Assembly: GCF_001428045.1 (NCBI RefSeq)
Contig: NZ_LMSD01000009.1
Span: 1-64,000, forward strand
Direction: 5' to 3'
Length of the DNA stretch: 64,000 nt
From: Paenibacillus sp. Soil750
Lineage (GTDB): Bacteria > Bacillota > Bacilli > Paenibacillales > NBRC-103111
Both the position numbers and the translations under genes were made by a program. A model generated the notes under the pieces. That model saw nothing but the letters and a program-made list of their open reading frames with translations, searched no databases and was not told the DNA's origin. Positions 8,517-17,482 of the stretch are shown here, one piece after another; positions within the stretch are counted from its first letter, which is position 1; every line of letters starts with the position of its first letter.

Positions 8517-9980
8517 GTGTACGTTCATTCAAAAGAAAAATACGTAAGTAAGTTGTTCATTGCAGGATTAATTGTTGCACTTTTCCTATCATTGTTTTTG
8601 ACCACACACAAGGCTGAAGCTGCAAGCGTTACCATTCCAAGTAATGGCGTTCAAATAAAGGATAGTGCAGGTAATCTTTTGCAAGCGCATGGCGGAGGTA
8701 TTATTAAAGTAGGATCGTATTATTACTGGTTCGGCGAAAATAGAAGCGGGGATAACTTAGTCGCTTGTTACCGCTCCACGGATCTCAAAACCTGGGAATT
8801 CCGCAATAATGTTCTCAAACATTCGTCAGCACCTGAACTCGCGACTGCGAATATTGAGCGGCCTAAAGTCATTTACAATGCCTCTACCGGTCAATTTGTC
8901 ATGTGGATGCATAAAGAAAATGGCGTAGATTACAGCGAAGCAAGAGCGGCAGTTGCGTACTCTTCTACCATCGATGGCAACTACACCTGGCAGGGCAGCT
9001 TCCAACCAGAAGGTCAGTACATGTCTCGTGACGATACTTTGTTCGTGGATGACGATGGATCCGCCTATTTCATTTCTTCTGCCAGGGAAAATTTAGATAC
9101 GCATATCTATAAGCTTTCTTCCGATTACCGATCCATCGCCTCTTTAGTTCAGAAGGTTTGGGTAGGTTCTCAACGTGAAGCAGCAGCTATGTTCAAAAGG
9201 AATGGTGTCTACTTCCTCGTGACCTCGGGAGCAACCGGCTGGGCGCCGAATCAAATGAAATATGGGACAGCAACTAGCATCGCAGGGACATGGAGTGCGC
9301 TTAGCAACGTCGGTGACGGTACTTCATTTGATTCACAGCCAGCTTACATTGTCCCTGTTCAAGGCACTTCCACAACATCCTACCTCTATATTGGGGATAG
9401 ATGGGCTGGTGCATGGGGAGGCATTGTGAATGACTCAAGGTACGTATTCCTGCCGATATCCTTCCCATCGAATACTTCTATGAGCCTTACGTATTATGAC
9501 AAATTAACAATTGATACGGCGACTGGCACGATTTCGGGATCGAATTACAGCATTAATTCAACTACGAATTACAAGATACTCAATCGAAATAGCAATAAGT
9601 CATTGGCCGTTAGCGGCACGGATAAAACACTCAGTGCAGCACCAATCCAGCAGTTTACGGATACGACGTCGCTCTTCCAGAGATGGCAATTCGTGAAGAA
9701 AGCGAATGGTTACTACAGTATTATTAACAAACAAAGCGGCAAATACATGGATATTAACGGTCAATCCACAGCGGATGGCGCAACGAACATTCAATATCCA
9801 AGCAATGGCGGTAAGAATCAAGAATGGCTGCTGGTGGATCTAGGAAATGGCTATTATGCCATTGAGAATCGCAATAGCCGTAAATTTATGGATATCAGTG
9901 GCAGCTCGACAGCGGATGGTGGACAGAACATACAATATACGTGGAATGGCGGCAATAATCAGCAGTGGACGATTAATTAA
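8517..9980 (+). CDS. Secreted GH43-like glycosidase with ricin-type beta-trefoil lectin domain
   Basis: This 487-residue protein starts with a signal peptide (hydrophobic core LFIAGLIVALFLSLFL, cleavage likely after KAEA). The catalytic part (about 35-335) is a five-bladed propeller of the GH43 type: GGGIIKVGSYYYWFGENR near the start, DLKTWEF, IERPKVIYN, SRDDTLFVDDDGSAYF and QREAAAMFK. This arrangement resembles the subfamily containing exo-beta-1,3-galactanases. A ricin-B-like trefoil (about 345-487, with QXW-type repeats such as FQRWQF, NQEWLL and NQQWTI) would bind galactans or similar sugars. It probably trims arabinogalactan side chains outside the cell. GTG 8517 has AAAGGA at 8-base spacing, whereas ATG 8508 overlaps that site. 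A terminator isolates it from the next operon. Confidence 0.82.
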   Translation: MYVHSKEKYVSKLFIAGLIVALFLSLFLTTHKAEAASVTIPSNGVQIKDSAGNLLQAHGGGIIKVGSYYYWFGENRSGDNLVACYRSTDLKTWEFRNNVLKHSSAPELATANIERPKVIYNASTGQFVMWMHKENGVDYSEARAAVAYSSTIDGNYTWQGSFQPEGQYMSRDDTLFVDDDGSAYFISSARENLDTHIYKLSSDYRSIASLVQKVWVGSQREAAAMFKRNGVYFLVTSGATGWAPNQMKYGTATSIAGTWSALSNVGDGTSFDSQPAYIVPVQGTSTTSYLYIGDRWAGAWGGIVNDSRYVFLPISFPSNTSMSLTYYDKLTIDTATGTISGSNYSINSTTNYKILNRNSNKSLAVSGTDKTLSAAPIQQFTDTTSLFQRWQFVKKANGYYSIINKQSGKYMDINGQSTADGATNIQYPSNGGKNQEWLLVDLGNGYYAIENRNSRKFMDISGSSTADGGQNIQYTWNGGNNQQWTIN

Positions 9981-9992
9981 ATGGATTAGTCA

Positions 9993-10026
9993 TAAGAGGA
10001 GGGGAACATATTCCCTTCCTCTTTTC
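9993..10026 (+). terminator. Rho-independent terminator after the GH43 gene
   Basis: AAGAGGAGGGGAA pairs with TTCCCTTCCTCTT (one mismatch) around a CATAT loop, followed by TT. Confidence 0.75.
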
Positions 10027-10169
10027 ATTTCTGATGCATACGAGTGTCAGCGTCCTAGAATTGATCACGTTCTTCCCTGAAATTATCATAGACAGTGCAA
10101 AAGCCGAAGGCTAACATGGTATCATAGAGGATATTTGGCAGTAGGTTGTCTTACAGGGGGGAACCGGCG

Positions 10170-11810
10170 ATGTATAAAATTCTGGTCGTGGATGATGAAC
10201 CGACAGTTAGTGCGGGGATTAAAAGTTATTTGATGAGATCAGAGCTGGGAATCGATCATGTGGAAACCGCTTCGAATGGGTTTGAGGCATTAGATTGCTT
10301 ACGCATGGACACTTATGATCTCGTATTGACGGACATACAGATGGGGATGATGAACGGGATCGAACTGATGGAAGCGATTCTTTTGGAACAGCCTCATCTT
10401 CCAGTCATTGTTATTTCCGCCCATGAGAAGTTTGACTTTGCCAAGAGAGCGCTCCGATTAGGTGCCAAGGATTATTTAATCAAGCCCGTAGAGTTGGATG
10501 AACTAATGCGCGTTGTCGGCAAAGCCCTCCAGGAGAAGAAGGAAATGGGGAGACTGACGCTGCAACGTCCAGAGGCGGATCGTAGTCAAGATGGTCATTT
10601 GCTCAAAAAGAGGCACGAAGCGCTCATCGAATTGGTAACGGAAACCGATCTGCAGGAGAAAGATTATGAAGATCTTCTTCGTGAAATCGGCAGCTCGCTC
10701 AAAGAGCAAGGCTATTGGTATGGTATCGCCGCCGTTCATTTGAACCTAAGTAAAGGTGGTTTTAGTAATCAAGACATTACATTAATGGACCGAAAGCTTT
10801 TGAAATATGCATCGGTGAATATATTGGAAGAAAGTCTGTCGGATTGGTGCGGCGTAGCCTTTTATGGATTTGGTAATCAGCTTGTTTGTGTGATCCAATT
10901 GGAAGCTTCCGATAACGTGGACACGCGGTTGCCGATGAATTCGCAACTGAATCTGATCGGTCAAACGATCATTATTAATCTGAAACAATATTTGAACGTA
11001 GACGTCACCGTCGGGATGAGTACACTTAGCCCGGATTTGTCGATGCTGCCGAAGCTGATGGAAGAGGCGAATGCGGCCATCGAATGGCGCAAGCTGCACC
11101 CTGATAATAACGTGCTGTATTATGAGGATATGTCGGCTCTAGGCAATATGAGGATGATGGAATGGGCAGCCATGGTGGAAGAGATCGTGATCCACATGAA
11201 AACGGTGGATGAAGTAAGGCTTGCTCAGGAGCTGCAATCCGCGGTGAAAATACTAGCAAACTTGACGCATTCAGAAGGCTTATTTCATAGCTGTTTCGGA
11301 TTATTGGTGTATCGTTTGTATGGATTACTCTTTGATAATGGACAAGAATCAAGCAGTTCCTTCCGTCAGTATGATCCGGATGTTTACTTCAGAGGTATGG
11401 AAATCAGCCGGAAAGTAGCCTGTCTACACGAGTATGTTCAAGGGCTCGCTGATGTAATCCGTGCCTGTATTAGCGAGAGGGATCAGACGGTTGTATCACG
11501 CATAACGGCTTACATTTACAATCATTATGGCAATCATGAGCTGAAGATTCAGGATATTGCGGGTGAAGTGCATTTCAGTGCGGCCTATGTGAGTTATTTG
11601 TTCAAAAGGGAAACGAACAAAAACGTCTGGGACTTCGTCTCCGAAGTGCGGATTGAGGAAGCGAAGCGTTTGCTTGCCGTAACCGAATTGAAGCGGTATG
11701 AAATTTCATATCAAGTGGGATATCAGTCGCCGGAGCATTTCAGCCGAATGTTCAAACGTTTCATCGGAATCTCTCCGGCTGATTATCGCAAAGAGATCAG
11801 GGGGAATTAA
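10170..11810 (+). CDS. YesN-type response regulator (receiver plus AraC HTH)
   Basis: This 546-residue DNA-binding regulator has a receiver (1-120) with VDDEPTVSAG, phospho-acceptor Asp55 in LVLTDIQMG and LIKPVEL. A long middle segment (about 130-430) carries no recognised fold. The C-terminal AraC double helix-turn-helix (about 445-546) has IQDIAGEVHFSAAYVSYLFK and YEISYQVGYQSPEHFSRMFK. Such regulators pair with YesM kinases and activate adjacent sugar ABC transporter genes, exactly the arrangement here. The ATG at 10170 has AGGGGGGAA about 7 bases upstream. The kinase gene begins one base after its stop codon, so translation is probably coupled. Confidence 0.88.
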   Translation: MYKILVVDDEPTVSAGIKSYLMRSELGIDHVETASNGFEALDCLRMDTYDLVLTDIQMGMMNGIELMEAILLEQPHLPVIVISAHEKFDFAKRALRLGAKDYLIKPVELDELMRVVGKALQEKKEMGRLTLQRPEADRSQDGHLLKKRHEALIELVTETDLQEKDYEDLLREIGSSLKEQGYWYGIAAVHLNLSKGGFSNQDITLMDRKLLKYASVNILEESLSDWCGVAFYGFGNQLVCVIQLEASDNVDTRLPMNSQLNLIGQTIIINLKQYLNVDVTVGMSTLSPDLSMLPKLMEEANAAIEWRKLHPDNNVLYYEDMSALGNMRMMEWAAMVEEIVIHMKTVDEVRLAQELQSAVKILANLTHSEGLFHSCFGLLVYRLYGLLFDNGQESSSSFRQYDPDVYFRGMEISRKVACLHEYVQGLADVIRACISERDQTVVSRITAYIYNHYGNHELKIQDIAGEVHFSAAYVSYLFKRETNKNVWDFVSEVRIEEAKRLLAVTELKRYEISYQVGYQSPEHFSRMFKRFIGISPADYRKEIRGN

Positions 11811-11811
11811 A

Positions 11812-13548
11812 CTGAAGCTCCAATATAAAGTCATTGTGGCATTCTGTTTATTCATCATCGGGCCGTTTCTGATAGTCGGCTGGATCTCCTTCTCTCGAAC
11901 CTCCGCTACGATTAAGGATGAGGTTGGGAAGACGATGCTTCAGTTAGTGAAGCAGAATCACGCCACGGTGGAGAATTCGTTGTCTTCGGTCAGAGATAAG
12001 ACAGTAACATTTCTGGATAATCATTTTTTCAGCAACCCCAAGCAATTTGCTTTCTGGACTCATATTGAGACGATAAATGCATTAAGCGAAGCAGATACGA
12101 TTCTGGATCGCTGGTCATCGGATGGCACCGAATATGCCATCTATATGGCGAATAGAGGAAATCAGCCATTTCCAATCAATGCACTTTATAAAAAACAGGG
12201 GCTTATTTATCTGGATAGCAGCAGTACTTACCCGGAATGGGCTTTACAGACCCAAGAAGAGAAAGGGGCTGGAAGTCTTCGACTAGCCAAGTCGAGTTCA
12301 GGACAGCCGACAGTAACGTTTACACGAAGTATTTTGAATCCAGAAAAATATGACGAATTGATTGGTTTTCTTGCTGTTTCCAAAGTGGAGGTTTTATTGA
12401 CCAAGAATCTTGTTTCGGTACAACTGCCGGATCAAGCAGGAGTCTTTTTATTCGATAACCGGGATGAACTGCTCTTGAAGTCGGGTTCGGCAGACATGGA
12501 GTTATCCGAATTACCAGAAGCCCTTCACAATAAATCGAATGGTTACTATTATTCGGAGTCCAATAATCATAAATATCTCTACGCCGTCTCCTATGAGTTT
12601 AACTTCAATACACGATTAATCTATAAGATTCCGTTGGAATCAATAATGGGCAAACAAACGAGCTTTCAACAGTTAATTATGGTGATGCTTGCCATCTATT
12701 TAGTTTTAGTTTTGCTGTTCGTCTTGTATTTGCTGCGAAATATCATTAAACCTTTGGCTCGGTTAGTCACATTCACACGAGTGTATGAGCTGGGCAGACC
12801 TTTTGACTTTGGAGATCCGTCATCACGTTCACGATCGGATGAGTTCGGCGTTTTGTACACAGCGTTTATTCGTATGACGGGCAGGCTGAATGAATCGATT
12901 GAAGAAAATTATGGGATGAAAATCAAACAGAAGGAACAGGAGTTGAACACACTCCATTCTCAAATTACGCCGCATCTGCTTTACAATACGCTAGATTCGA
13001 TCTACTGGTATGCCCTAGAAAGCGGCAATCACGATGTTGGCGGTATGGTCAAAGACTTATCGAAACTGCTGCGCATCGGGTTAAGCAAAGGGAAGAGTAT
13101 GATTCCGATCAGCGAAGAACTGGAGCATGTTCGTGCCTATATTCGCCTTCAAATGAAGCGTTATCCAGGGAACTTCGAAGTGTTCTGGGACATTGATCAA
13201 GACCTCGAAGTGTTCAAAATGCCCAAGGTCATCATCCAACCGCTTGTGGAGAACGCGATATTCCATGGTATTCAAAGTATGGATGGGGAAGGCCATCTGT
13301 GGGTTCGATTGAAACGCGTCGAAGATGAGATTCATATCCTTGTTGAGGACAATGGATTTATTCCGGTGAATCTCGAGAAGCTTATCATGATTGTCAGTGG
13401 GGAAATAGACGACAAAGGCTATGGCATTCGCAATGTTCACCAACGCATACAGTTGCATTATGGGGATTCGTATGGGTTAGGCTACCGTCTGCGGGACGGT
13501 GGCGGGCTCATTGCTACCATTACGATTCCGATTCATCCAAGTGAATAA
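11812..13548 (+). CDS. YesM-type sensor histidine kinase, probable CTG start
   Basis: This 578-residue membrane kinase is the partner of the YesN regulator. A first membrane helix (about 6-28) and a second near 285-305 frame an extracellular Cache-like sensor. HAMP (about 305-360) is followed by a His_kinase domain: SQITPHLLYNTLDS with His388, the N box QPLVENAIFHG and an HATPase region. The G1 box reads EDNGFIPV rather than the usual DNGxG, so a glycine is missing; the later GYGIRNV box is present. The reading frame has no ATG, GTG or TTG between the preceding stop and the first helix. A CTG at 11812 sits 7 bases after AGGGGG and places the hydrophobic helix at the N-terminus; an ATG at 11698 would add about 38 residues inside the yesN coding region. 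A strong terminator follows. Confidence 0.85.
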   Translation: MKLQYKVIVAFCLFIIGPFLIVGWISFSRTSATIKDEVGKTMLQLVKQNHATVENSLSSVRDKTVTFLDNHFFSNPKQFAFWTHIETINALSEADTILDRWSSDGTEYAIYMANRGNQPFPINALYKKQGLIYLDSSSTYPEWALQTQEEKGAGSLRLAKSSSGQPTVTFTRSILNPEKYDELIGFLAVSKVEVLLTKNLVSVQLPDQAGVFLFDNRDELLLKSGSADMELSELPEALHNKSNGYYYSESNNHKYLYAVSYEFNFNTRLIYKIPLESIMGKQTSFQQLIMVMLAIYLVLVLLFVLYLLRNIIKPLARLVTFTRVYELGRPFDFGDPSSRSRSDEFGVLYTAFIRMTGRLNESIEENYGMKIKQKEQELNTLHSQITPHLLYNTLDSIYWYALESGNHDVGGMVKDLSKLLRIGLSKGKSMIPISEELEHVRAYIRLQMKRYPGNFEVFWDIDQDLEVFKMPKVIIQPLVENAIFHGIQSMDGEGHLWVRLKRVEDEIHILVEDNGFIPVNLEKLIMIVSGEIDDKGYGIRNVHQRIQLHYGDSYGLGYRLRDGGGLIATITIPIHPSE

Positions 13549-13555
13549 CGTGAGG

Positions 13556-13587
13556 AAAAGATCCGGCCTTTGGCCGGATCTTTTTTG
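13556..13587 (+). terminator. Rho-independent terminator after the YesNM operon
   Basis: AAAAGATCCGGCC and GGCCGGATCTTTT form a perfect stem around TTT, with a T run. Confidence 0.9.
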
Positions 13588-13624
13588 TCATCAGTGTGGC
13601 GATTTTGCAGATTTTGCGCCAATC

Positions 13625-13718
13625 GCACGCTAGCGCACAAATATTGTGCGCAAGGGAAGTACCCGGTCGACCATGGCACGCTAGCGCACAAATATCAAAA
13701 AGGCGGTGCATGCCGCCT
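13625..13718. repeat. Two 20-bp direct repeats with an internal palindrome
   Basis: GCACGCTAGCGCACAAATAT occurs at 13625-13644 and again, identically, at 13676-13695. The first copy continues into TTGTGCGC so that GCGCACAA-ATA-TTGTGCGC (13633-13651) forms a perfect hairpin. A second hairpin, AGGCGG-tgcatg-CCGCCT (13701-13718), follows. No gene was recognised in 13588-13896. The order suggests a small mobile or structured intergenic element. Confidence 0.7.
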
Positions 13719-13843
13719 ATTCTCAGTTTTGGGCAGCGTGTCAGGAATCGCGGCGCAGCCGCATTTTACACGCAACAGTAGTGATTTTTCCATGAATGTA
13801 CTTGCTGAGTATTCATCACGTTCTTATGTGGATACATCATCGA

Positions 13844-13868
13844 AATAAGGGATCCCTTATTCTATACT
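13844..13868 (+). promoter_or_regulatory. Palindrome and -10-like box before the ABC transporter operon
   Basis: AATAAGGGATCCCTTATT (13844-13861) is a perfect 18-bp palindrome. It is followed immediately by TATACT (13863-13868), a good -10 hexamer; no convincing -35 is visible, as expected for an activated promoter. It is a candidate binding site for the upstream YesN regulator or a repressor. Confidence 0.4.
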
Positions 13869-13896
13869 TGATTTAACAGAGAAAGGAGTGGACGCA

Positions 13897-14871
13897 GTGA
13901 GAGAGACAGCCGCACCTGCACGACAGGCAGGGCAGACACGATATCGCACCAAGGGAGTTAAGTTTTGGCGGAACTTCTGGCAATTCAGAACGCTGACATT
14001 GATGTTAGTGCCTGCAGCCCTCGTGCTATTGCTTAATAATTATTTACCGATGTTCGGGCTATTCATTGCCTTCAAGAAAATCAATTATGTCGATGGTATT
14101 TGGGGGAGTCCTTGGATTGGTTTCGAAAATTTCACATTTCTATTCAACAATGGATCTTTGTGGCGAATTGTACGAAATACAGTAGGCTACAGCATGACGT
14201 TTATGATTGTGAATTTGATTTTATCCGTGGCTATTGCCTTGGCACTCAATGAGCTTCGGAGCCGCATAGCGGTTAAGAGTTATCAGAGTTTACTGATTAT
14301 GCCCCATTTTTTATCTATGATCGTTATTAGTTATCTTGTTTACGCATTCCTGCACCCGACGCATGGTTTCATTAACTCCACAGTAATGGAATGGCTGGGT
14401 AAAGAACCAGTGTCCTGGTACATGGTAAAGGAATATTGGCCATTCATACTTACAGTAGTCAGCGCTTGGAAAGGCGTAGGTATCGGTGCCGTTATCTACA
14501 TCGCAGCGATCGCGGGTATTGATCCTGAGTATTATGAAGCAGCAGTTATTGACGGGGCCTCGAAGTGGAAGCAGATGATGCATATCACCTTACCTTCGAT
14601 TATGCCAATTATCATTATCATTACAATTCTTAATATGGGACATATATTCAATTCAGACTTTGGATTATTTTACCAAGTACCGTTGGATTCTGGTGTCTTA
14701 TATCCAGCCACCGATACCGTAGATACGTATGTGTACCGTGTTTTGACGCAACTGAATGATATCGGCATGTCCTCGGCAGCAGCTATGGTACAGTCGGTTC
14801 TAGGTTTCATTATGGTATTTCTGACGAATGGAGCGGTCCGTCGAATAAATTCGGATCAAGCTTTATTCTAA
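13897..14871 (+). CDS. Sugar ABC transporter permease, LplB type
   Basis: This 324-residue inner-membrane permease has about six hydrophobic helices and the cytoplasmic EAA loop YYEAAVIDGASKWKQMMHITLP, which contacts the ATPase. The phrases NYLPMFGLFIAFKKI and WGSPWIGFENF near the N-terminus are typical of LplB-type permeases for oligosaccharides. GTG 13897 is preferred since AAAGGAG lies 8 bases upstream; GTG 13888 overlaps the site. The second permease starts 24 bases after its stop. No ATPase gene is present, which is usual for this class: a shared MsmX-type ATPase encoded elsewhere energises such systems. Confidence 0.88.
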   Translation: MRETAAPARQAGQTRYRTKGVKFWRNFWQFRTLTLMLVPAALVLLLNNYLPMFGLFIAFKKINYVDGIWGSPWIGFENFTFLFNNGSLWRIVRNTVGYSMTFMIVNLILSVAIALALNELRSRIAVKSYQSLLIMPHFLSMIVISYLVYAFLHPTHGFINSTVMEWLGKEPVSWYMVKEYWPFILTVVSAWKGVGIGAVIYIAAIAGIDPEYYEAAVIDGASKWKQMMHITLPSIMPIIIIITILNMGHIFNSDFGLFYQVPLDSGVLYPATDTVDTYVYRVLTQLNDIGMSSAAAMVQSVLGFIMVFLTNGAVRRINSDQALF

Positions 14872-14895
14872 TTGATTGGATAGGAAGTGAACCTG

Positions 14896-15807
14896 ATGGT
14901 CTCCAAATCGTATCGAAGGGAAAACCGAATTTCCCCATTGGCTGAGACGATACTGAATGTCATTTTCGTCTTATTATCGCTAGCCTGCCTACTACCTGTC
15001 GTTCTTGTCATCATTGTATCTGCCACACATAATGATTCTTTGATCAATGAAGGATACAGCTTTTTCCCTTCGAAATGGTCGTTGATTGCTTATAAGACTG
15101 TATTCAAAGATTTTACGACGATGGCAAATGCTTACAAAGTTTCTATTGGGATTACCGTCGTAGGCACCCTATTAAGTGTCTTACTGATGGCTTTATACGC
15201 GTATCCCTTATCTCGCAAGGATTATCCATATCGTAACGTGTTTACTTTCTTTCTATTCTTCACGATGTTATTTAATGGTGGAATAGTGAGTCGTTATATG
15301 ATTTACACCCAGACGCTTCATCTGAAAGACTCTTATATGGCCTTGATCCTACCGCTCTTAATCGTTCCGTTCAATGTGATTATAATGCGCACATTTTTCC
15401 AGTCAACGATTCATCCCGCATTAATCGAATCTGCGCGCATTGATGGAGCAGGTGAACTGCGTATCTTCTTACGCATTGTTCTTCCCTTATCACTTCCAGT
15501 GCTCGCGACGATGGCCTTATTCTCAACGATTAATTATTGGAACGATTGGTTCAATGCCTTGCTCTTCATCAATAAGGAGCATATGTATCCCATACAGTTC
15601 CTCATGTTGCGTGTGCTGAAGGATGTTCAGTATATCCGCGAGAATCTGACGATAGCCGCTCAGAATCCAGAGTTGCTTAAGAATTTGCCCAATGAGTCAC
15701 TGCAAATGGCTTTAGCTTTTATTGCTATGGGACCCATACTGATTGTCTACCCGTTCTTTCAAAAATATTTCGTCAAAGGTTTAACGGTCGGTGCCGTTAA
15801 AGGCTGA
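14896..15807 (+). CDS. Sugar ABC transporter permease, YtcP/MalG type
   Basis: This 303-residue protein is the second half of the transmembrane channel. It has six membrane helices and the EAA motif ESARIDGAGELRIFLRIVLPLSLPVLATM. The end GLTVGAVKG is the signature C-terminus of this family in Paenibacillus and Bacillus. ATG 14896 has AGGAAG 8 bases upstream, and GTG 14887 overlaps that site. It lies between LplB-like and lipoprotein genes in one operon. Confidence 0.88.
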   Translation: MVSKSYRRENRISPLAETILNVIFVLLSLACLLPVVLVIIVSATHNDSLINEGYSFFPSKWSLIAYKTVFKDFTTMANAYKVSIGITVVGTLLSVLLMALYAYPLSRKDYPYRNVFTFFLFFTMLFNGGIVSRYMIYTQTLHLKDSYMALILPLLIVPFNVIIMRTFFQSTIHPALIESARIDGAGELRIFLRIVLPLSLPVLATMALFSTINYWNDWFNALLFINKEHMYPIQFLMLRVLKDVQYIRENLTIAAQNPELLKNLPNESLQMALAFIAMGPILIVYPFFQKYFVKGLTVGAVKG

Positions 15808-15885
15808 TCACAGTAACACCGGCTGCGAATTGCTACTCGCATTCGTCAGTCGTTTCCTATAACATTCTATACAGGAGGGTCCACA

Positions 15886-17460
15886 ATGAAACGTAGAAAA
15901 TCAGTAATGCTAGCCCCTATGGCGCTAGCGCTTGGATTGACCGCAGTACTGCCTGCGTGTTCCAGTGATAACAAAGTAGCTACATCTGCAAGTCCAGCTG
16001 CAACTGCAGCCAGTTCGGCTGTTCCAGCTAATCCGAAAGCAGCCTTGGAGCCTTATGATGTGTCACTCATCTATCAAGCTAAACCGATGAAGGACGATGC
16101 GCTCGTACAGGAAGAACTGAATAAATATTTGAAAGAAAAAATTAACACAACAGTTTCCCTGCAGCCGATTGCTTCAGCCGATTATAAGAAGAAAACAGAG
16201 TTGATGATGAACACGGGTGAGAAAATGGATCTCGTATTCACAGCTTCTTGGCTGGATTTCTCAGCGAATGTGACAAAGGGTGCTTTCTTGGAACTCGATA
16301 CACTTCTCGATAAATTTGCACCAGAAACGAAAAAAATGCTTCACCCGCTATATCTAGAAGCACCACGTTATAAAGGGAAATTGTATGCGGTTCCAACGGA
16401 TAAAGAAATCACACAAGGGAAAGCTTGGACATTCCGTAAGGATATCATTGACAAGTATCAAATTCCGATTGATAAGATCAATAAGGTAGAAGACTTGGAA
16501 CCGTATTTTGAAAAAATTAAAAAAGATAATCCGGACATCATCAATAACTATGTGGCTGGTGGAACTTCTAACGGTGCGAGCTTCATGATGTATGAATCCA
16601 AATCGAATTATCGTCCGATCGGGCCAACTCCTGCTAAAATGCCGATGTTCTTCTTGGATTACAAGTCAACGGATATGAAGGTCAAAACTGTGTTGGATCA
16701 AGATATTGTTGATTTGAATAAAGCAGATGCAGAAACGTACCGTAAATTTTATGAAAAAGGGTACACCAATGCTGATGCAGCTACGGTAACGACCAATATT
16801 GGGGAGATCCGCAAGCAAGGTAAAATTTGGGTACAATCCACAGTATGGAAACCTGGTTCAGATATCGAGTTGAAGATTGCCGACAACGGCGCGTATGACT
16901 GGGTTTCCCGCGTTATTGAAGAACCAATCGTAACAACGGATTTGGCAACAGGTTCCATGCTTTCCATTTCGAGAACTTCGAAGAACCCAGAAAGAGCGAT
17001 GATGGTGCTTAACTACCTTCATACGGATCCTTACGTAATCAACCTTCTTGTTAATGGTATTGAAGGCAAACACTACAAAAAAGTAGGTCCAAACCGTATC
17101 GAACCGATTAAAGATTCCGGTTATGATAGCCAAGTATTCTGGGTGCTTGGTAACCAATTCTTGAACTACATGAAACCTGGTCAACCAGACGATCTGTATG
17201 ACAGCTGGAAGAAATTCAACAATGATGCGAAACGCTTCCCGTTAATTGGATTTGTTTTCGATGACACGAATGTGAAGAATGAGATTGCTCAGTTAACGAC
17301 AATTGTGAACGAATATAAAGTGACTAGTACGGGTGCAGTGCCGAATCCTTCGAAATTGCTTGATGAGCGTAATGCGAAGTTGAAAACAGCAGGACTTGAG
17401 AAAGTAAGCGCTGAGCTTCAGAAGCAAATCGATGCTTGGTGGAAAGAGAACAAAAAATAG
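15886..17460 (+). CDS. Extracellular solute-binding lipoprotein of the ABC transporter
   Basis: This 524-residue binding protein captures the oligosaccharide for the two permeases. A signal peptide with basic start ends in the lipobox LPAC, with Cys25 as the lipidated residue, followed by an Ala/Ser-rich linker. The mature part has DDALVQEELNKYL, LVFTASWLDF and EDLEPYFEKIK as in LipO/YtcQ-type family 1 binding proteins. The start has AGGAGGG at good distance. Upstream YesMN probably controls its expression. The ligand is not known; neighbours suggest a plant-derived oligosaccharide. Confidence 0.87.
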   Translation: MKRRKSVMLAPMALALGLTAVLPACSSDNKVATSASPAATAASSAVPANPKAALEPYDVSLIYQAKPMKDDALVQEELNKYLKEKINTTVSLQPIASADYKKKTELMMNTGEKMDLVFTASWLDFSANVTKGAFLELDTLLDKFAPETKKMLHPLYLEAPRYKGKLYAVPTDKEITQGKAWTFRKDIIDKYQIPIDKINKVEDLEPYFEKIKKDNPDIINNYVAGGTSNGASFMMYESKSNYRPIGPTPAKMPMFFLDYKSTDMKVKTVLDQDIVDLNKADAETYRKFYEKGYTNADAATVTTNIGEIRKQGKIWVQSTVWKPGSDIELKIADNGAYDWVSRVIEEPIVTTDLATGSMLSISRTSKNPERAMMVLNYLHTDPYVINLLVNGIEGKHYKKVGPNRIEPIKDSGYDSQVFWVLGNQFLNYMKPGQPDDLYDSWKKFNNDAKRFPLIGFVFDDTNVKNEIAQLTTIVNEYKVTSTGAVPNPSKLLDERNAKLKTAGLEKVSAELQKQIDAWWKENKK

Positions 17461-17482
17461 GAAGAGCAAGAGGTGATTACCG

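Noticed and set aside
11698-11811. ATG-started N-terminal extension of the YesM kinase
   Set aside because: It would overlap the HTH-coding end of yesN, put about 38 polar residues before the signal anchor and lacks a Shine-Dalgarno site.
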